A stretch of 64,000 nucleotides of DNA. It comes from GCA-2731375 sp002731375. GTDB lineage: Bacteria > Pseudomonadota > Alphaproteobacteria > GCA-2731375. The position numbers and the translations under genes were made by a program. Shown one piece after another: positions 33,231 through 41,629 of this stretch. Numbering within the stretch: position 1 is the first letter of the stretch; each line of letters begins with the position of its first letter. Below the pieces are notes generated by a model, which ran no database searches, had not been told where the DNA came from, and worked only from the letters and a program-made list of their open reading frames with translations. Location of the stretch: assembly GCA_030752605.1 (NCBI GenBank), contig JASMDX010000059.1:1-64000 (forward strand), in the 5' to 3' direction.

Positions 33231-34064
33231 ATGGTTGATTTTCTGGATCAAATTGCCGCTGCCGAAAAGCAGAACAAATCATTCCTGTGCGTCGGCCTTG
33301 ACCCTGATCCGGGCCGCATGCCGGAGCATCTGGCGCAAGAGCCCGATGGCATATTCCGGTTCTGCAAGGGCATCGTCGATGCGACCCATGATCTGGTTTT
33401 GGCGTTCAAACCGCAGATTGCCTATTTCGCCGCCCAGGGAGCGGAAGAGCAGCTGCGCCGTGTGATCGAATACATTCACGCCAACACGGATATCCCCGTG
33501 ATCCTGGATGCCAAACGGGCGGATATTTCCTCCACCTCGAAAATGTATGCCGAGGAAGCGTTTGATGTCTACGGCGCCGATGCTTTAACCGTGAACCCCT
33601 ATTTTGGCATGGATTCCATCCAGCCTTTTCTGGATTACAAGGACAAGGGCATCATTATTCTCTGCCGCACCTCGAACCCCGGCAGCGCGGAAATTCAGAA
33701 CATTGTCTCCCAGGACGGCGAAACGGTCTATGAGGTGGTGGCGCGCAAATCTGCTGGTGAGTGGAACATGCACGGCAATATCCTGCTGGTCGCTGGCGCC
33801 ACCCATCCTGACGAGCTGCGCCGTATCCGGGAGATCGTTGGCGGCATGACCCTGTTGATCCCCGGTGTCGGCGCCCAGGGCGGCGATATTCCCGCCCTGA
33901 TCGGAAGTGCCAGGGGCGGCGGTGTGATCATCAATTCCTCGCGCGCGGTGATCTATGCGGGGTCCGGCACGGATTATGCCGATGCAGCCCGTGCCGCCGC
34001 CCGAGAAACACGGGATGCCATCAACGATGCCGTCTATGCCATTTGCAATGATATCCGCGTCTGA
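33231..34064 (+). CDS. pyrF: Orotidine 5'-phosphate decarboxylase, type 2
   Basis: PyrF catalyses the last step of UMP synthesis. The 277-residue length and SFLCVGLDPDPGRMPEHL start indicate the type 2 family (as in Myxococcus and actinobacteria), which differs from the shorter E. coli type. The catalytic motif VILDAKRADI holds Lys95. ADALTVNPYFGMDSIQPFL and LIPGVGAQGGD are also present. ATG at 33231 is used; a TTG two codons upstream is possible. It is only 8 nt after the second phosphotransferase gene. Confidence 0.94.
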   Translation: MVDFLDQIAAAEKQNKSFLCVGLDPDPGRMPEHLAQEPDGIFRFCKGIVDATHDLVLAFKPQIAYFAAQGAEEQLRRVIEYIHANTDIPVILDAKRADISSTSKMYAEEAFDVYGADALTVNPYFGMDSIQPFLDYKDKGIIILCRTSNPGSAEIQNIVSQDGETVYEVVARKSAGEWNMHGNILLVAGATHPDELRRIREIVGGMTLLIPGVGAQGGDIPALIGSARGGGVIINSSRAVIYAGSGTDYADAARAAARETRDAINDAVYAICNDIRV

Positions 34065-34254
34065 TCGGCTGCTGGAAAAGGAAGACCGGTGATGAGCTTT
34101 TTGGCCTGCGCCATGACAGAACACGGCAGGCCATGGTTGAGTGCTTAGCGGCATTGCAGAGACTGTTTTATGACGCCGAGGTGCCCGGCTTCTTTTCCGG
34201 CAACCTGCATACCCTGGCTTGGTGTGGCCGAACGGCCCCAAACATCCCTGGCGC

Positions 34255-35006
34255 TCAGCCAGCGAGAAAGGCGCCGTCGATGGGCAGTGCCACACCCGAG
34301 ATGTAGCTGGCCTGTTCCGAGAACAGAAATTCCATGGCGGCGGCGACTTCGTCCGCCTCGCCGGCCCGATGCATGGGCGAGAGACCAAGCGTCCTCTCTA
34401 TAGGCGGGCTCCTGCGCTTCGAAACGGGCGCGGATGCGGGAGCCCGGCTCGCTCAGGATCAGCCTTGGCAGGACCGCGTTGGGGATGATGCCGAATTCGG
34501 CAACGTCCTTGGCCAATTGATGGGTGAAGCCGAGAATGCCTGCCTTTGCCGTGGCATAGACCAGCCGGGCGCCGGCGGTGCCGACCGGGCCGATGCGGCC
34601 ATGGGCCGAGGTGGAGGACATGTTGACGATACGGCTGTGTGATTGCTCCCGCATGGCCGCGATCACGGCCTGGCAGGCCCAATAGGTGCTTCTGAGATTG
34701 ATAACCAGATTCCAATCATCGTCGGAAATTTCATCGATCTGATGCACGCTTTTTGGACCGGCGCCGCCGGCGATGTTGGCGAGCGCATCTATACGGCCAT
34801 ATTTCTTCAAGGCCGCATCCGTGAAGTCTTCGACATCTGGGCGGCGCAAGACATCCGCCGCATGATACATCACAGTGCCGCCCGCTGCCTCGTTTGATCC
34901 GGCGGCTTTCGTCAGGCCTTCCTGGTCCCGATCGACCAGACACAGATCATAACCGGCCATCGCCAGCCGCAGGACCGTTGCCTTGCCGATGCTGTTCGCT
35001 GCTCAT
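34255..35006 (-). pseudogene. Short-chain dehydrogenase, broken at both ends
   Basis: The middle of the gene reads as a normal SDR: AMAGYDLCLVDRDQEG, LANIAGGAGPKS, IVNMSSTSAHGR, LVYATAKAGILGFTHQLAKD. Near 34400 the frame changes. After EPAYRE the SDR sequence resumes in another frame as RTLGLSPMHRAGEADEV and YISGVALPIDGAFLAG with a stop at 34255-34257. The shift sits in an AGAGAG tract and fits a 2-bp loss. At the 5' end, ATG 35006 is followed within a few codons by SIGKATVLRLAMAG out of frame, and the TGxxxG nucleotide motif is missing, implying a second deletion. The gene is almost surely inactive unless the lesions are sequencing errors. Confidence 0.78.
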
Positions 35007-35018
35007 GGTTTAGAAATC

Positions 35019-35939
35019 CTAGGCAGCCTCGGCCAGCGTGAAGCCCAGCTCGTGACAAGCCTGGTTCAGGGCGGCGACAGCCTCCGCCGAAAGCGGTAGC
35101 ATGGGTGGGCGCATGTTGCGCCAGGCCTCGTCGCCCGTATTTTGCGCCAACAATTCCTTCATGCCGGGCACGAAGCCAAATGCCTGCAGCATTTTGCGGG
35201 CCGCCGACGCGGTCGCCTGGGCCGCCTCCGCCCCCGCCGCATCACCCGCCAGATGTGCGGCATAAACCGGCTGACAAAGATGCGAGGTGGCGTTGCCCGT
35301 GGCCGTTATACAGCCCGCGCCGCCTTCCTTCAGGGTGTCGAGTAGATACAGCTCGGTCCCGGCAAAGGTGCGGAAGCCGGGAATCGCCCGGGCCACCGCC
35401 TTCATATCTTCCCAATTGCCGGAGGAATCCTTCACCCCGACCACGGTCTTGGGAAAGGCTCTGTTCAGGCGTATCAGTAACTCGGTGTTGATCTCAAGGC
35501 CGGTCATGGTGGGGAAGTCGTAGATCACGATGCGCATACGGTCGTCGCCCAGGCTTTGGATCACCTGATCATAGCAGGCGAACAGGCCATCATTGCCGAT
35601 GCCTTTGTAATAGAAGGGGGGCAGCATCAGGATCTGGCCAAAGCCCGCATCCAGCGCCGCTTTGGTCAACTCAATGGTATCGGGCAGGGCGCAACAGCCG
35701 GTGCCGATCATCAGCTTGTTCTTGGCGATGCCCGAGTTGGCGGCGGCCGCGATTACATCCAGGCGTTCGGCGACGGAAAAGGAATTCGCCTCGCCCGTGG
35801 TGCCCAGCACCGAGATACCGTCGCAGCCATTGCCGAGCAGCCATTTGTGATGCGCCACCATTTTGTCCAGATCGACCGACAGGTTGGCACGCTGCGGCGT
35901 TACGGCGGCGCTCCAGACGCCCGAAAGGGGGTCGCTCAT
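35019..35939 (-). CDS. Dihydrodipicolinate synthase/N-acetylneuraminate lyase family aldolase
   Basis: This 306-residue TIM-barrel class I aldolase has the DapA-family marks GTTGEANSFS (about 46-55), Tyr140 in VIYDFPTMTG and the Schiff-base Lys170 in VVGVKDSSGNW. DapA proper has GTTGEsxTL and a different context, so this is more likely a lyase or dehydratase for another 2-keto acid. A broken SDR lies 12 bp downstream on the same strand, suggesting a former catabolic pair. It is upstream of no obvious pathway gene. Confidence 0.88.
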   Translation of the reverse strand: MSDPLSGVWSAAVTPQRANLSVDLDKMVAHHKWLLGNGCDGISVLGTTGEANSFSVAERLDVIAAAANSGIAKNKLMIGTGCCALPDTIELTKAALDAGFGQILMLPPFYYKGIGNDGLFACYDQVIQSLGDDRMRIVIYDFPTMTGLEINTELLIRLNRAFPKTVVGVKDSSGNWEDMKAVARAIPGFRTFAGTELYLLDTLKEGGAGCITATGNATSHLCQPVYAAHLAGDAAGAEAAQATASAARKMLQAFGFVPGMKELLAQNTGDEAWRNMRPPMLPLSAEAVAALNQACHELGFTLAEAA

Positions 35940-35971
35940 ATAGGTGCCTCCAACTAATTGTAGTTCGCTAT

Positions 35972-36427
35972 TTATGGTCGTCTATCCAGAACATGATGCT
36001 CCAATGGTCCGGCATGGCGCTCGCTAATGCAGCGACCGCGAACCGAAATACCCGCCCGGTGTACACTATCCGGGTCCCCGGTGACCAGAGGGTGCCAATG
36101 AGCCAGGGACTTTCCCTCCGCCAGCATCCGATAGGCGCAGGTTGACGGCATCCAGACCAGTTCGCCGACATTCCTTGGATTCAGCACCACGCAATCGGGC
36201 TCCAGGGTGGAGCGGCGTTCATAATTGTCGCAGGCGCAGGCGCCGATATCCAACAGCCGGCAGGCCACGTTGGTAAAGGCTAATTCGCCCGTATCGATAT
36301 CTTCCAGCTTATGCAGGCAGCATTTGGCGCAGCCGTCGCAAAGTGATTCCCATTCTTCTGGAGACATCTGGTCGAGCACCTTGCGCCGCCAAAAAGGTTG
36401 TTCCGAAACTGTGTCCTCAGCCGGCAT
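35972..36427 (-). CDS. YcgN/UPF0260 family cysteine-cluster protein
   Basis: The 151-residue protein opens FWRRKVLDQMSPEEWESLCDGCAKCCLHKLEDIDTGE and carries the further cysteines CRLLDIGACACDNYERR and CVVLN, the pattern of the UPF0260 family. The conserved Cys residues may bind a metal or iron-sulfur cluster; the biochemical role is unknown. The ATG at 36427 is chosen because it gives the family N-terminus (MPAEDTVSEQPFW), and it overlaps the end of phaZ by 11 nt, so the two are likely co-translated. Confidence 0.85.
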   Translation of the reverse strand: MPAEDTVSEQPFWRRKVLDQMSPEEWESLCDGCAKCCLHKLEDIDTGELAFTNVACRLLDIGACACDNYERRSTLEPDCVVLNPRNVGELVWMPSTCAYRMLAEGKSLAHWHPLVTGDPDSVHRAGISVRGRCISERHAGPLEHHVLDRRP

Positions 36428-37649
36428 GGCGGGTGATGAAGGCCTTGATGCGCGGTGCGATTTCCTGACGCCAGCGGTGGCCGTTAAAGACACCGTAATG
36501 GCCAACATCTGGCTGTTCCCAATGTTCGCGCATGTCATCGGGCAGGGCGTGGCACAGATCCTGAGCCGCCCTGGTCTGGCCGACGCCGGAGATATCATCC
36601 TTGCTGCCCTCGACCGTCATCAGGGCGCAATTGGTGATTGCGCCCGGATCAACCAATTTGCCGCGGTGGCGGAAGGTGCCCACGGCCAATTGATGTTCCT
36701 GAAATACCTTCTCTATGGTTTGCAGATAGTATTCCGCCGTTAGGTCCATCACCGCGCAATATTCGTCATAAAAGGCGCGATGCTGGTCGGCGCTGTCGCC
36801 GTCACCACGCAACAGATTATGATATAGCCTCATATGGGCGCCCACATGGCGGTCCAGATTCATGGTCATGAAACCGGTCAATTGCACGAAGCCGGGATAG
36901 ACTGGGCGCATGAAACCCGCATTGGACGCCGGTACCCGCTGGATCACGGTTTGTTCGAACCATTCCAGGGAATGATTTTGGGCCAATTCGTTCGGGGTCG
37001 TGGGATTGATGCGGGTATCGATTGGCCCGCCCATCAAGGTCATGGTACGCGGCGTCAAGGCATCATCGACGGCTGATAACAGCGATACGGCGGCCAACAT
37101 CGGCACCGATGGCTGGCAGACCGCCAAGGTGTGGCAGCCCGGCCCGATGTGAGCCAGGAACTCGATCAAATAATCGATATAGTCGTCCAGGTCGAAGGAC
37201 CCTTCCTGCAGCGGCACATTGGCCGCATCACGCCAATCGGTGATGTAGACATCGTGGTCGGGCAGCATGGCCCGCACCGTGTCGCGCAGCAGGGTGGCGA
37301 AATGGCCACTGAGGGGAGCCACGATCAACAACCGGGGATGGCCCAGGGCGCCGGTCTCGTCACCCGCCCGGACAAACCGCTTCAATTGACCAAACGGCAG
37401 GCGGTGTACGATCTTTTCGTGCACCGCAACAATTTCACCGTCGATTTCAGTTCTGTCCAGACCAAAGGCCGGTTTCTGGTAATGCCGGACGCTGGATTCA
37501 AGCAGTTCTAGCGAAGCCGCTATCGCCCGTGCGGCGGGGGTATAGCTCATTAGGTTCATTGGATGGCGCAACAGCGCCTGATTGGCTTCAGCGGCGAAAC
37601 GGAGCGGCGCCAGCGCCAACTTGTGAAACTCGTGCAAATGATAGATCAC
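36417..37649 (-). CDS. phaZ: Intracellular polyhydroxyalkanoate depolymerase
   Basis: PhaZ degrades stored PHB granules in the cytoplasm. The 410-residue protein has the family layout of the Cupriavidus PhaZ1 type: an N-terminal YHLHEFHKLALAPLRFAAEA, PLSGHFATLLRDTVRAMLPDHDVYITDWRDA, and a lipase-like box with cysteine nucleophile, AVCQPSVPML (Cys178). Near the C-terminus GSKDDISGVGQT and DVGHYGVFNGHRWR supply the Asp and His. There is no signal peptide. Its presence implies a PHB cycle in the organism, although no phaC is in the window. Confidence 0.93.
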   Translation of the reverse strand: MIYHLHEFHKLALAPLRFAAEANQALLRHPMNLMSYTPAARAIAASLELLESSVRHYQKPAFGLDRTEIDGEIVAVHEKIVHRLPFGQLKRFVRAGDETGALGHPRLLIVAPLSGHFATLLRDTVRAMLPDHDVYITDWRDAANVPLQEGSFDLDDYIDYLIEFLAHIGPGCHTLAVCQPSVPMLAAVSLLSAVDDALTPRTMTLMGGPIDTRINPTTPNELAQNHSLEWFEQTVIQRVPASNAGFMRPVYPGFVQLTGFMTMNLDRHVGAHMRLYHNLLRGDGDSADQHRAFYDEYCAVMDLTAEYYLQTIEKVFQEHQLAVGTFRHRGKLVDPGAITNCALMTVEGSKDDISGVGQTRAAQDLCHALPDDMREHWEQPDVGHYGVFNGHRWRQEIAPRIKAFITRHAG

Positions 37650-37794
37650 GCAGTATTACCTGTGGTTACGGCTGGTACGGAAGAGCCAACGATTCTATCT
37701 ATACAGCGAATATGCTGCAATGCAACAAAAAGCAGCCCGAAATTGATGCGGCGCAGTGTAAATTTTACGTCGTCGTTGGCTGATGCGGGCTTTG

Positions 37795-38151
37795 TCATAG
37801 TTTATCGAGCACCGTGATCAATTTATCCTTGAACTGCCAGGGCGAAAACGGTTTCCGGATATAGGCGGTCTTATTGTGCCTGGCGGCGGTTTTGATCGAT
37901 TCCATGTCGGAATAATCATTGCGGACCTCTATAAGAAGTTCCGGACCGGACATACGGGGAATGCGCCAATCACAGACAATAAGATCGATCATGGCGCCGG
38001 AACGGTTCAGAAATTTCCGGGCTTCGTGACCAACGCCTACCGTGAAGACCCAATCCACGCCCATGTAGGCTAAAAGTGCCCGGGTGAGATCCCGGGCCTG
38101 AACCACGCCATCCACCACAAGGACTACCAAATCGTGCTTATTCTTTACCAA
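37795..38151 (-). CDS. Stand-alone receiver-like protein with a degenerate, shortened receiver domain
   Basis: The 118-residue protein resembles CheY-type receivers. The phosphoacceptor would be Asp61 in LIVCDWRIPRMSGPELL, and the conserved Lys100 lies in YIRKPFSPWQF. However, the acidic pair near the N-terminus reads VVDGVVQARD, so only Asp14 remains of the usual two. The segment between MSGPELLIEVR and the lysine is about 15-20 residues short and lacks the hydrophobic beta-4 strand with its Thr/Ser. It may be a regulatory protein that is not phosphorylated, or a decayed gene. No kinase is nearby. Confidence 0.7.
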   Translation of the reverse strand: MVKNKHDLVVLVVDGVVQARDLTRALLAYMGVDWVFTVGVGHEARKFLNRSGAMIDLIVCDWRIPRMSGPELLIEVRNDYSDMESIKTAARHNKTAYIRKPFSPWQFKDKLITVLDKL

Positions 38152-38611
38152 CGGGCGCTCCCGGTTTCATGTGAATAATCTGAATTAGTCCTGATGTGAT
38201 CTGATACCGCCCTCTTCTCAGCAAGCTGGAATGGGGACGGCACCGAAGCTAGGACCGCAAATGTGACTAATCACGAAAGCGCGCTGCCAGCGGTGCTCCT
38301 CTTCGCTTTCTCTCGATTCCTCCGGAATGAACCAATCCAGGAAATTAAAGAAACGCCAAAATATCAATTCACGACCCGTAATACCGCGACCCGATCATGC
38401 TCATGGAAGAACTAATTAGAATTTACGATTACTATGAAGATATTCATAAAAAATAAAGAAATAGAGCTCCTATAAGTTGAATTTTTTCTCTTCAACAACT
38501 CATGGGTACTGTCTGGAATTCATTTGGTGTCTTCGGAGGCGGTCACAAAATTTTCTTGAATCGAAGAATTACGAGAGTCGGCAGCCGAAAGGCGGCATGC
38601 GCGGCTTGGTA
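38152..38611. other. 460-bp AT-rich intergenic region
   Basis: This stretch separates the receiver-like gene from the Sco-like gene. From about 38330 to 38480 it is near 35% GC, well below the surroundings. A small dyad GTTGAA/TTCAAC around a T-run is at about 38476-38497. No gene, tRNA or clear terminator was recognised. It should hold the promoter of the receiver-like gene on its left side. Confidence 0.4.
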
Positions 38612-39223
38612 TCAGCCGCCGGAAATCACCGCGCGGACCTTCGCCGCCATGTCCTCGGGCTTGGTCATGGGCGAGAAATGATGCAAATATTTGCCGTCCG
38701 GGCCCATTAAATATACGAACGAGGAATGGTCCATGAAATAATCACCCTCGTCGTCGGGCGGATTTTTGACAAAGTAGACGCGGTAGGCCTTGGCTGTCGC
38801 CTTGACCTGTTCCGGGCTGCCGGTCAGGCCGGTGATGGATGGATGAAAATTGCTCATGTAATCAGCCATGGCGGCCACGGTGTCGCGCTCCGGATCAATG
38901 GTCACCATCAAGGGGCGTACCTTGGCGCCGGCATCACCCAATAAATCCATGGCGCCGCCGATAACCTGCAACTCCGTCGGGCAGACATCGGGGCAATACG
39001 TGTAGCCGAAAAATACCAGCAGATATTGTCCGCTATAGTCGGCCTCGGTCACTGTCTTGCCCTTGTGGTTCACCAGCTTGAACGGGCCGCCAATGGTCGG
39101 CACGCCCACGCTGGATGTGTTCATCTCTCCCCGCTCGTCAATAAACAGGGTGTTGACGACCAGGGCCAGGGCCACCGCGACCACGGTTGCCACGATGAAC
39201 AGCATCACACGGGGGAAAGTCAT
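38612..39223 (-). CDS. Sco1/SenC family copper-binding protein
   Basis: Sco proteins deliver copper to the CuA site of cytochrome c oxidase or act as thiol-disulfide reductases. The 203-residue protein has an N-terminal membrane anchor (residues 6-26), then a thioredoxin fold with FFGYTYCPDVCPTEL (Cys77, Cys81) and the third ligand His in FMDHSSFVYLMGPDG (about 166). It would face the periplasm. The ATG at 39223 gives the normal anchor sequence. It is 43 bp after dnaA on the same strand. No cytochrome oxidase genes are in view. Confidence 0.92.
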   Translation of the reverse strand: MTFPRVMLFIVATVVAVALALVVNTLFIDERGEMNTSSVGVPTIGGPFKLVNHKGKTVTEADYSGQYLLVFFGYTYCPDVCPTELQVIGGAMDLLGDAGAKVRPLMVTIDPERDTVAAMADYMSNFHPSITGLTGSPEQVKATAKAYRVYFVKNPPDDEGDYFMDHSSFVYLMGPDGKYLHHFSPMTKPEDMAAKVRAVISGG

Positions 39224-39266
39224 GTTGGCTCCGCGCCTATCTCGGCCGCTATCTCGAAAAAATGCT

Positions 39267-40703
39267 CTAGCCTTCCAGCATGCGGCGCAGCAGGTCGATA
39301 TCCTCGGCCAGGGCCGCATCGGTCTGGCGCAGTTCCTCGATCCGCTTGACTGCGTGCATCACTGTTGTGTGGTCCCGACCGCCGAACTTGCGACCGATTT
39401 CTGGCAGGGAGCGGGTGGTCAGCTGTTTCGCCAGATACATCGCCACCTGGCGTGGCCTAGCCACGGCGCGGGCGCGGCGGGCGGAATGCATATCGGCCAG
39501 ACGGATATTGAAATGCTGGGCGACTTTTTTCTGGATTTCCTCGATCGTGACCTTGCGGTCGTTGGCGCGCAGCAAATCCTGTAAGGCTTCCTGGGCCATC
39601 TCCAGATTAATTGGGCGACCCACCAGATGGGAATGAGCTATCAGGCGGTTCAGTGCGCCTTCCAACTCGCGGATGTTGGAGGTGATGCGGTGAGCCAGGA
39701 ATTCCAACACCTTGGGTGGAAAGTCGCCCACGTTGGCACGGGCCAGCTTGGCCTCGAGAATGCCGAGGCGTAATTCAAAGTCGGTTTGATGGATGTCCAC
39801 CACCAAGCCCCAGCCCAGGCGTGAGCGGATACGTTCTTCCACATCTTCCAGGTCCGAGGGTGAACGGTCGGCGGAAATGACAATCTGTTTGTTCTGATCT
39901 ACCAGCTCGTTAAAGGTATGGAAGAATTCTTCCTGGGTGGAATCCTTGCGCGAGAAAAACTGCACATCATCGATCATCAAGACATCAGCGGAGCGGAAAA
40001 CCTGCTTGAATGCCATGGTCTCCCGGTCGCGCAGGGCGCGGACGAACTGGTACATGAAACGTTCGGCCGAGAGATAGATTACCTCGCGGCTTGGGTCGCG
40101 CTCGCGAATATGCCAGCCAATGGCGTGCATCAAGTGGGTCTTGCCCAGGCCGACGCCGCCATAAAGGAACAGTGGGTTGAAATTCACCTGGGCCGTGTCG
40201 GCGACCCGGCGGGCGGCGGCATAGGCTAGTTCGTTGGATTTGCCGACCACGAATGATTCGAATTGATACCGTGAATCTAGGGTTGAACCCATGCGTGGCC
40301 CGCCGGCGGCGGAGGCCACGGCGGGAATTGCCGCCTGGGCACTATCAAAGGGCATGATCTTGCCGGCCTCGACCGCGTTTCCCGAAGCCCCGGCATCATT
40401 ATCGGCGCCTGCTCCGGAAACCGCTCCAGGATTTGCGGCGCCACGCCCGGCGACGGGATGCACGGTAATTTCGATTTCACGCACGGCTTCGTCTTCGGCC
40501 TGCCAAAAGGTGCGGATGCGTTCGCCATAGTGGGATAACACCCAGTTCCGCATGAACCGGGTCGGGGCCTGCAGGTGGGCCATGTTGCCGTTGATGCGTT
40601 CAAACTTCAGTGGGCGCAGCCAGGAATTATATGCGGCATCGCCGAATTCGGATCGCAACCGGGCACAAACCCTTTGCCACTGACCGAGATACTCTTGGTC
40701 CAT
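39267..40703 (-). CDS. dnaA: Chromosomal replication initiator protein
   Basis: DnaA binds DnaA boxes at the origin and melts DNA. The 478-residue protein has domain I (YLGQWQRVCARLRSEFGDAAYNSWLRPL), a variable linker (about 85-140), the AAA+ core with Walker A GGVGLGKT (182-189) and Walker B VLMIDDVQFF (about 245), and the C-terminal HTH signature GGRDHTTVMHAVKRI (about 440). The ATG at 40703 gives the family N-terminus MDQEYLGQW; a longer frame would add 16 residues. Its upstream region (40704-41629) is long and full of repeats. The neighbour rpsT is a common alphaproteobacterial arrangement. Confidence 0.97.
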   Translation of the reverse strand: MDQEYLGQWQRVCARLRSEFGDAAYNSWLRPLKFERINGNMAHLQAPTRFMRNWVLSHYGERIRTFWQAEDEAVREIEITVHPVAGRGAANPGAVSGAGADNDAGASGNAVEAGKIMPFDSAQAAIPAVASAAGGPRMGSTLDSRYQFESFVVGKSNELAYAAARRVADTAQVNFNPLFLYGGVGLGKTHLMHAIGWHIRERDPSREVIYLSAERFMYQFVRALRDRETMAFKQVFRSADVLMIDDVQFFSRKDSTQEEFFHTFNELVDQNKQIVISADRSPSDLEDVEERIRSRLGWGLVVDIHQTDFELRLGILEAKLARANVGDFPPKVLEFLAHRITSNIRELEGALNRLIAHSHLVGRPINLEMAQEALQDLLRANDRKVTIEEIQKKVAQHFNIRLADMHSARRARAVARPRQVAMYLAKQLTTRSLPEIGRKFGGRDHTTVMHAVKRIEELRQTDAALAEDIDLLRRMLEG

Positions 40704-40808
40704 CAACCCGCCCTTTTGCAACCCGTCGTCTGCGTACAAATACCCGGTCAATAAATGCCCGGCCCGAAATCTTCCGGTCCAAGTGATGCTGTTGCGAGAC
40801 AGTCTCGA

Positions 40809-40850
40809 AAGTGCGCCGGTACAAGTGCGCCAACAAGAGTGCGCCGATAA
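40809..40850. repeat. Three tandem 14-bp direct repeats (AGTGCGCC core) upstream of dnaA
   Basis: Units at 40809-40822, 40823-40836 and 40837-40850 share AGTGCGCC at the same offset; the remaining six bases vary. The array is 106-148 bp before the dnaA start and directly follows a 13-bp perfect palindrome. The spacing resembles an iteron-type protein-binding array. Confidence 0.7.
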
Positions 40851-41006
40851 AAACTGCGGTGGATGAAGGCTTTCCCGGAGCAGCCACTGCGGATTAAACT
40901 CTGGTGGAACTTTGCGCCTACCCGAACACTATTTTCACCCGGTGTCCCGGCTTGCGGCCCGACCCACCATAAGATCCATACGGCAGCTTTGCCGTCCACG
41001 TTTTAC

Positions 41007-41030
41007 CGACAATGTCCTAACGACAATGTC
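41007..41030. repeat. Two CGACAATGTC repeats, 14 bp apart
   Basis: CGACAATGTC occurs at 41007-41016 and 41021-41030. Each copy contains the near-palindrome GACA-A-TGTC. The 14-bp register equals that of the GTGCGCC array 160 bp away. They are likely protein-binding sites. Confidence 0.6.
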
Positions 41031-41107
41031 TCTGCGTCAACATACCCCCCGGTTTGACCACGGCAACTTTGTTTGCGCATCGCCCTTTTCCCAGGCCCTT
41101 TGCGCGA

Positions 41108-41134
41108 GGACCAGCCGTGGTCCGGTTTTTGTTT
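41108..41134 (+). terminator. Plus-strand Rho-independent terminator-like hairpin with no known upstream gene
   Basis: GGACCA (41108-41113) pairs with TGGTCC (41118-41123) around GCCG, followed by GG, five T, G and three T. No coding gene on the plus strand ends before it, so it may close a small RNA transcribed away from dnaA. Confidence 0.5.
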
Positions 41135-41629
41135 ATGGTTGAAACGAATGCTTTAAAAAATCAAATAAAACAGAAAAGGTATTTTAATTTTTCAGTATTG
41201 TAAAAATAACACAGGATAATTACTTTCCGAAAAGCAAAAATCGTAAGTCCCCAATTACATATTAACTTGCCGATCCCGTCTCGACAAGGTCTATGTACGG
41301 TACTTTGACGAGGCCGTGAACGCAATGGGGGGAAATGGAGAACAGTGCAATTTTATTCGCGGTGAAGTGTAGTCAATAGCTCGCAGCCTACCAGATATAG
41401 ATGCGTCGTCTGGCTTCTGTCTGGATGGCTAAAATCATCGCGGCAAAATTATGACCGCGCCATTTGGACGCGGCCTGTCGCGGCTCAAATTTTTGTTACG
41501 TCAGAGGTTTTATGTTGGCGAATCGCACCGGCAGTGCACACGTCATGGCTTCGGCCACCACGCCGTTGTCCCCCCGGTATGGCAGCGTATCAAACGTATT
41601 GCGGGTGACCGGCAAGAGGCCGCAATTGC

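Larger units (their letters stand above)
40704..41629. promoter_or_regulatory. 926-bp dnaA upstream region with repeats, palindromes and an AT-rich tract
   Basis: This region between rpsT and dnaA carries several ordered elements: a perfect palindrome CGAGAC-A-GTCTCG (40795-40807), three direct GTGCGCC repeats at exact 14-bp spacing (40809-40850), a CGGCA/TGCCG hairpin (40981-40994), two CGACAATGTC copies also 14 bp apart (41007-41030), a plus-strand terminator-like hairpin (41108-41130) and a roughly 130-bp AT-rich tract (41145-41280). It must contain the dnaA promoter. No consensus DnaA box (TTATCCACA) was found in it. Confidence 0.6.

Noticed and set aside
40704..41629. RNase P RNA, 6S RNA, SRP RNA or tmRNA in the dnaA upstream region
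   Set aside because: None of the conserved core strings of these RNAs could be found on either strand.
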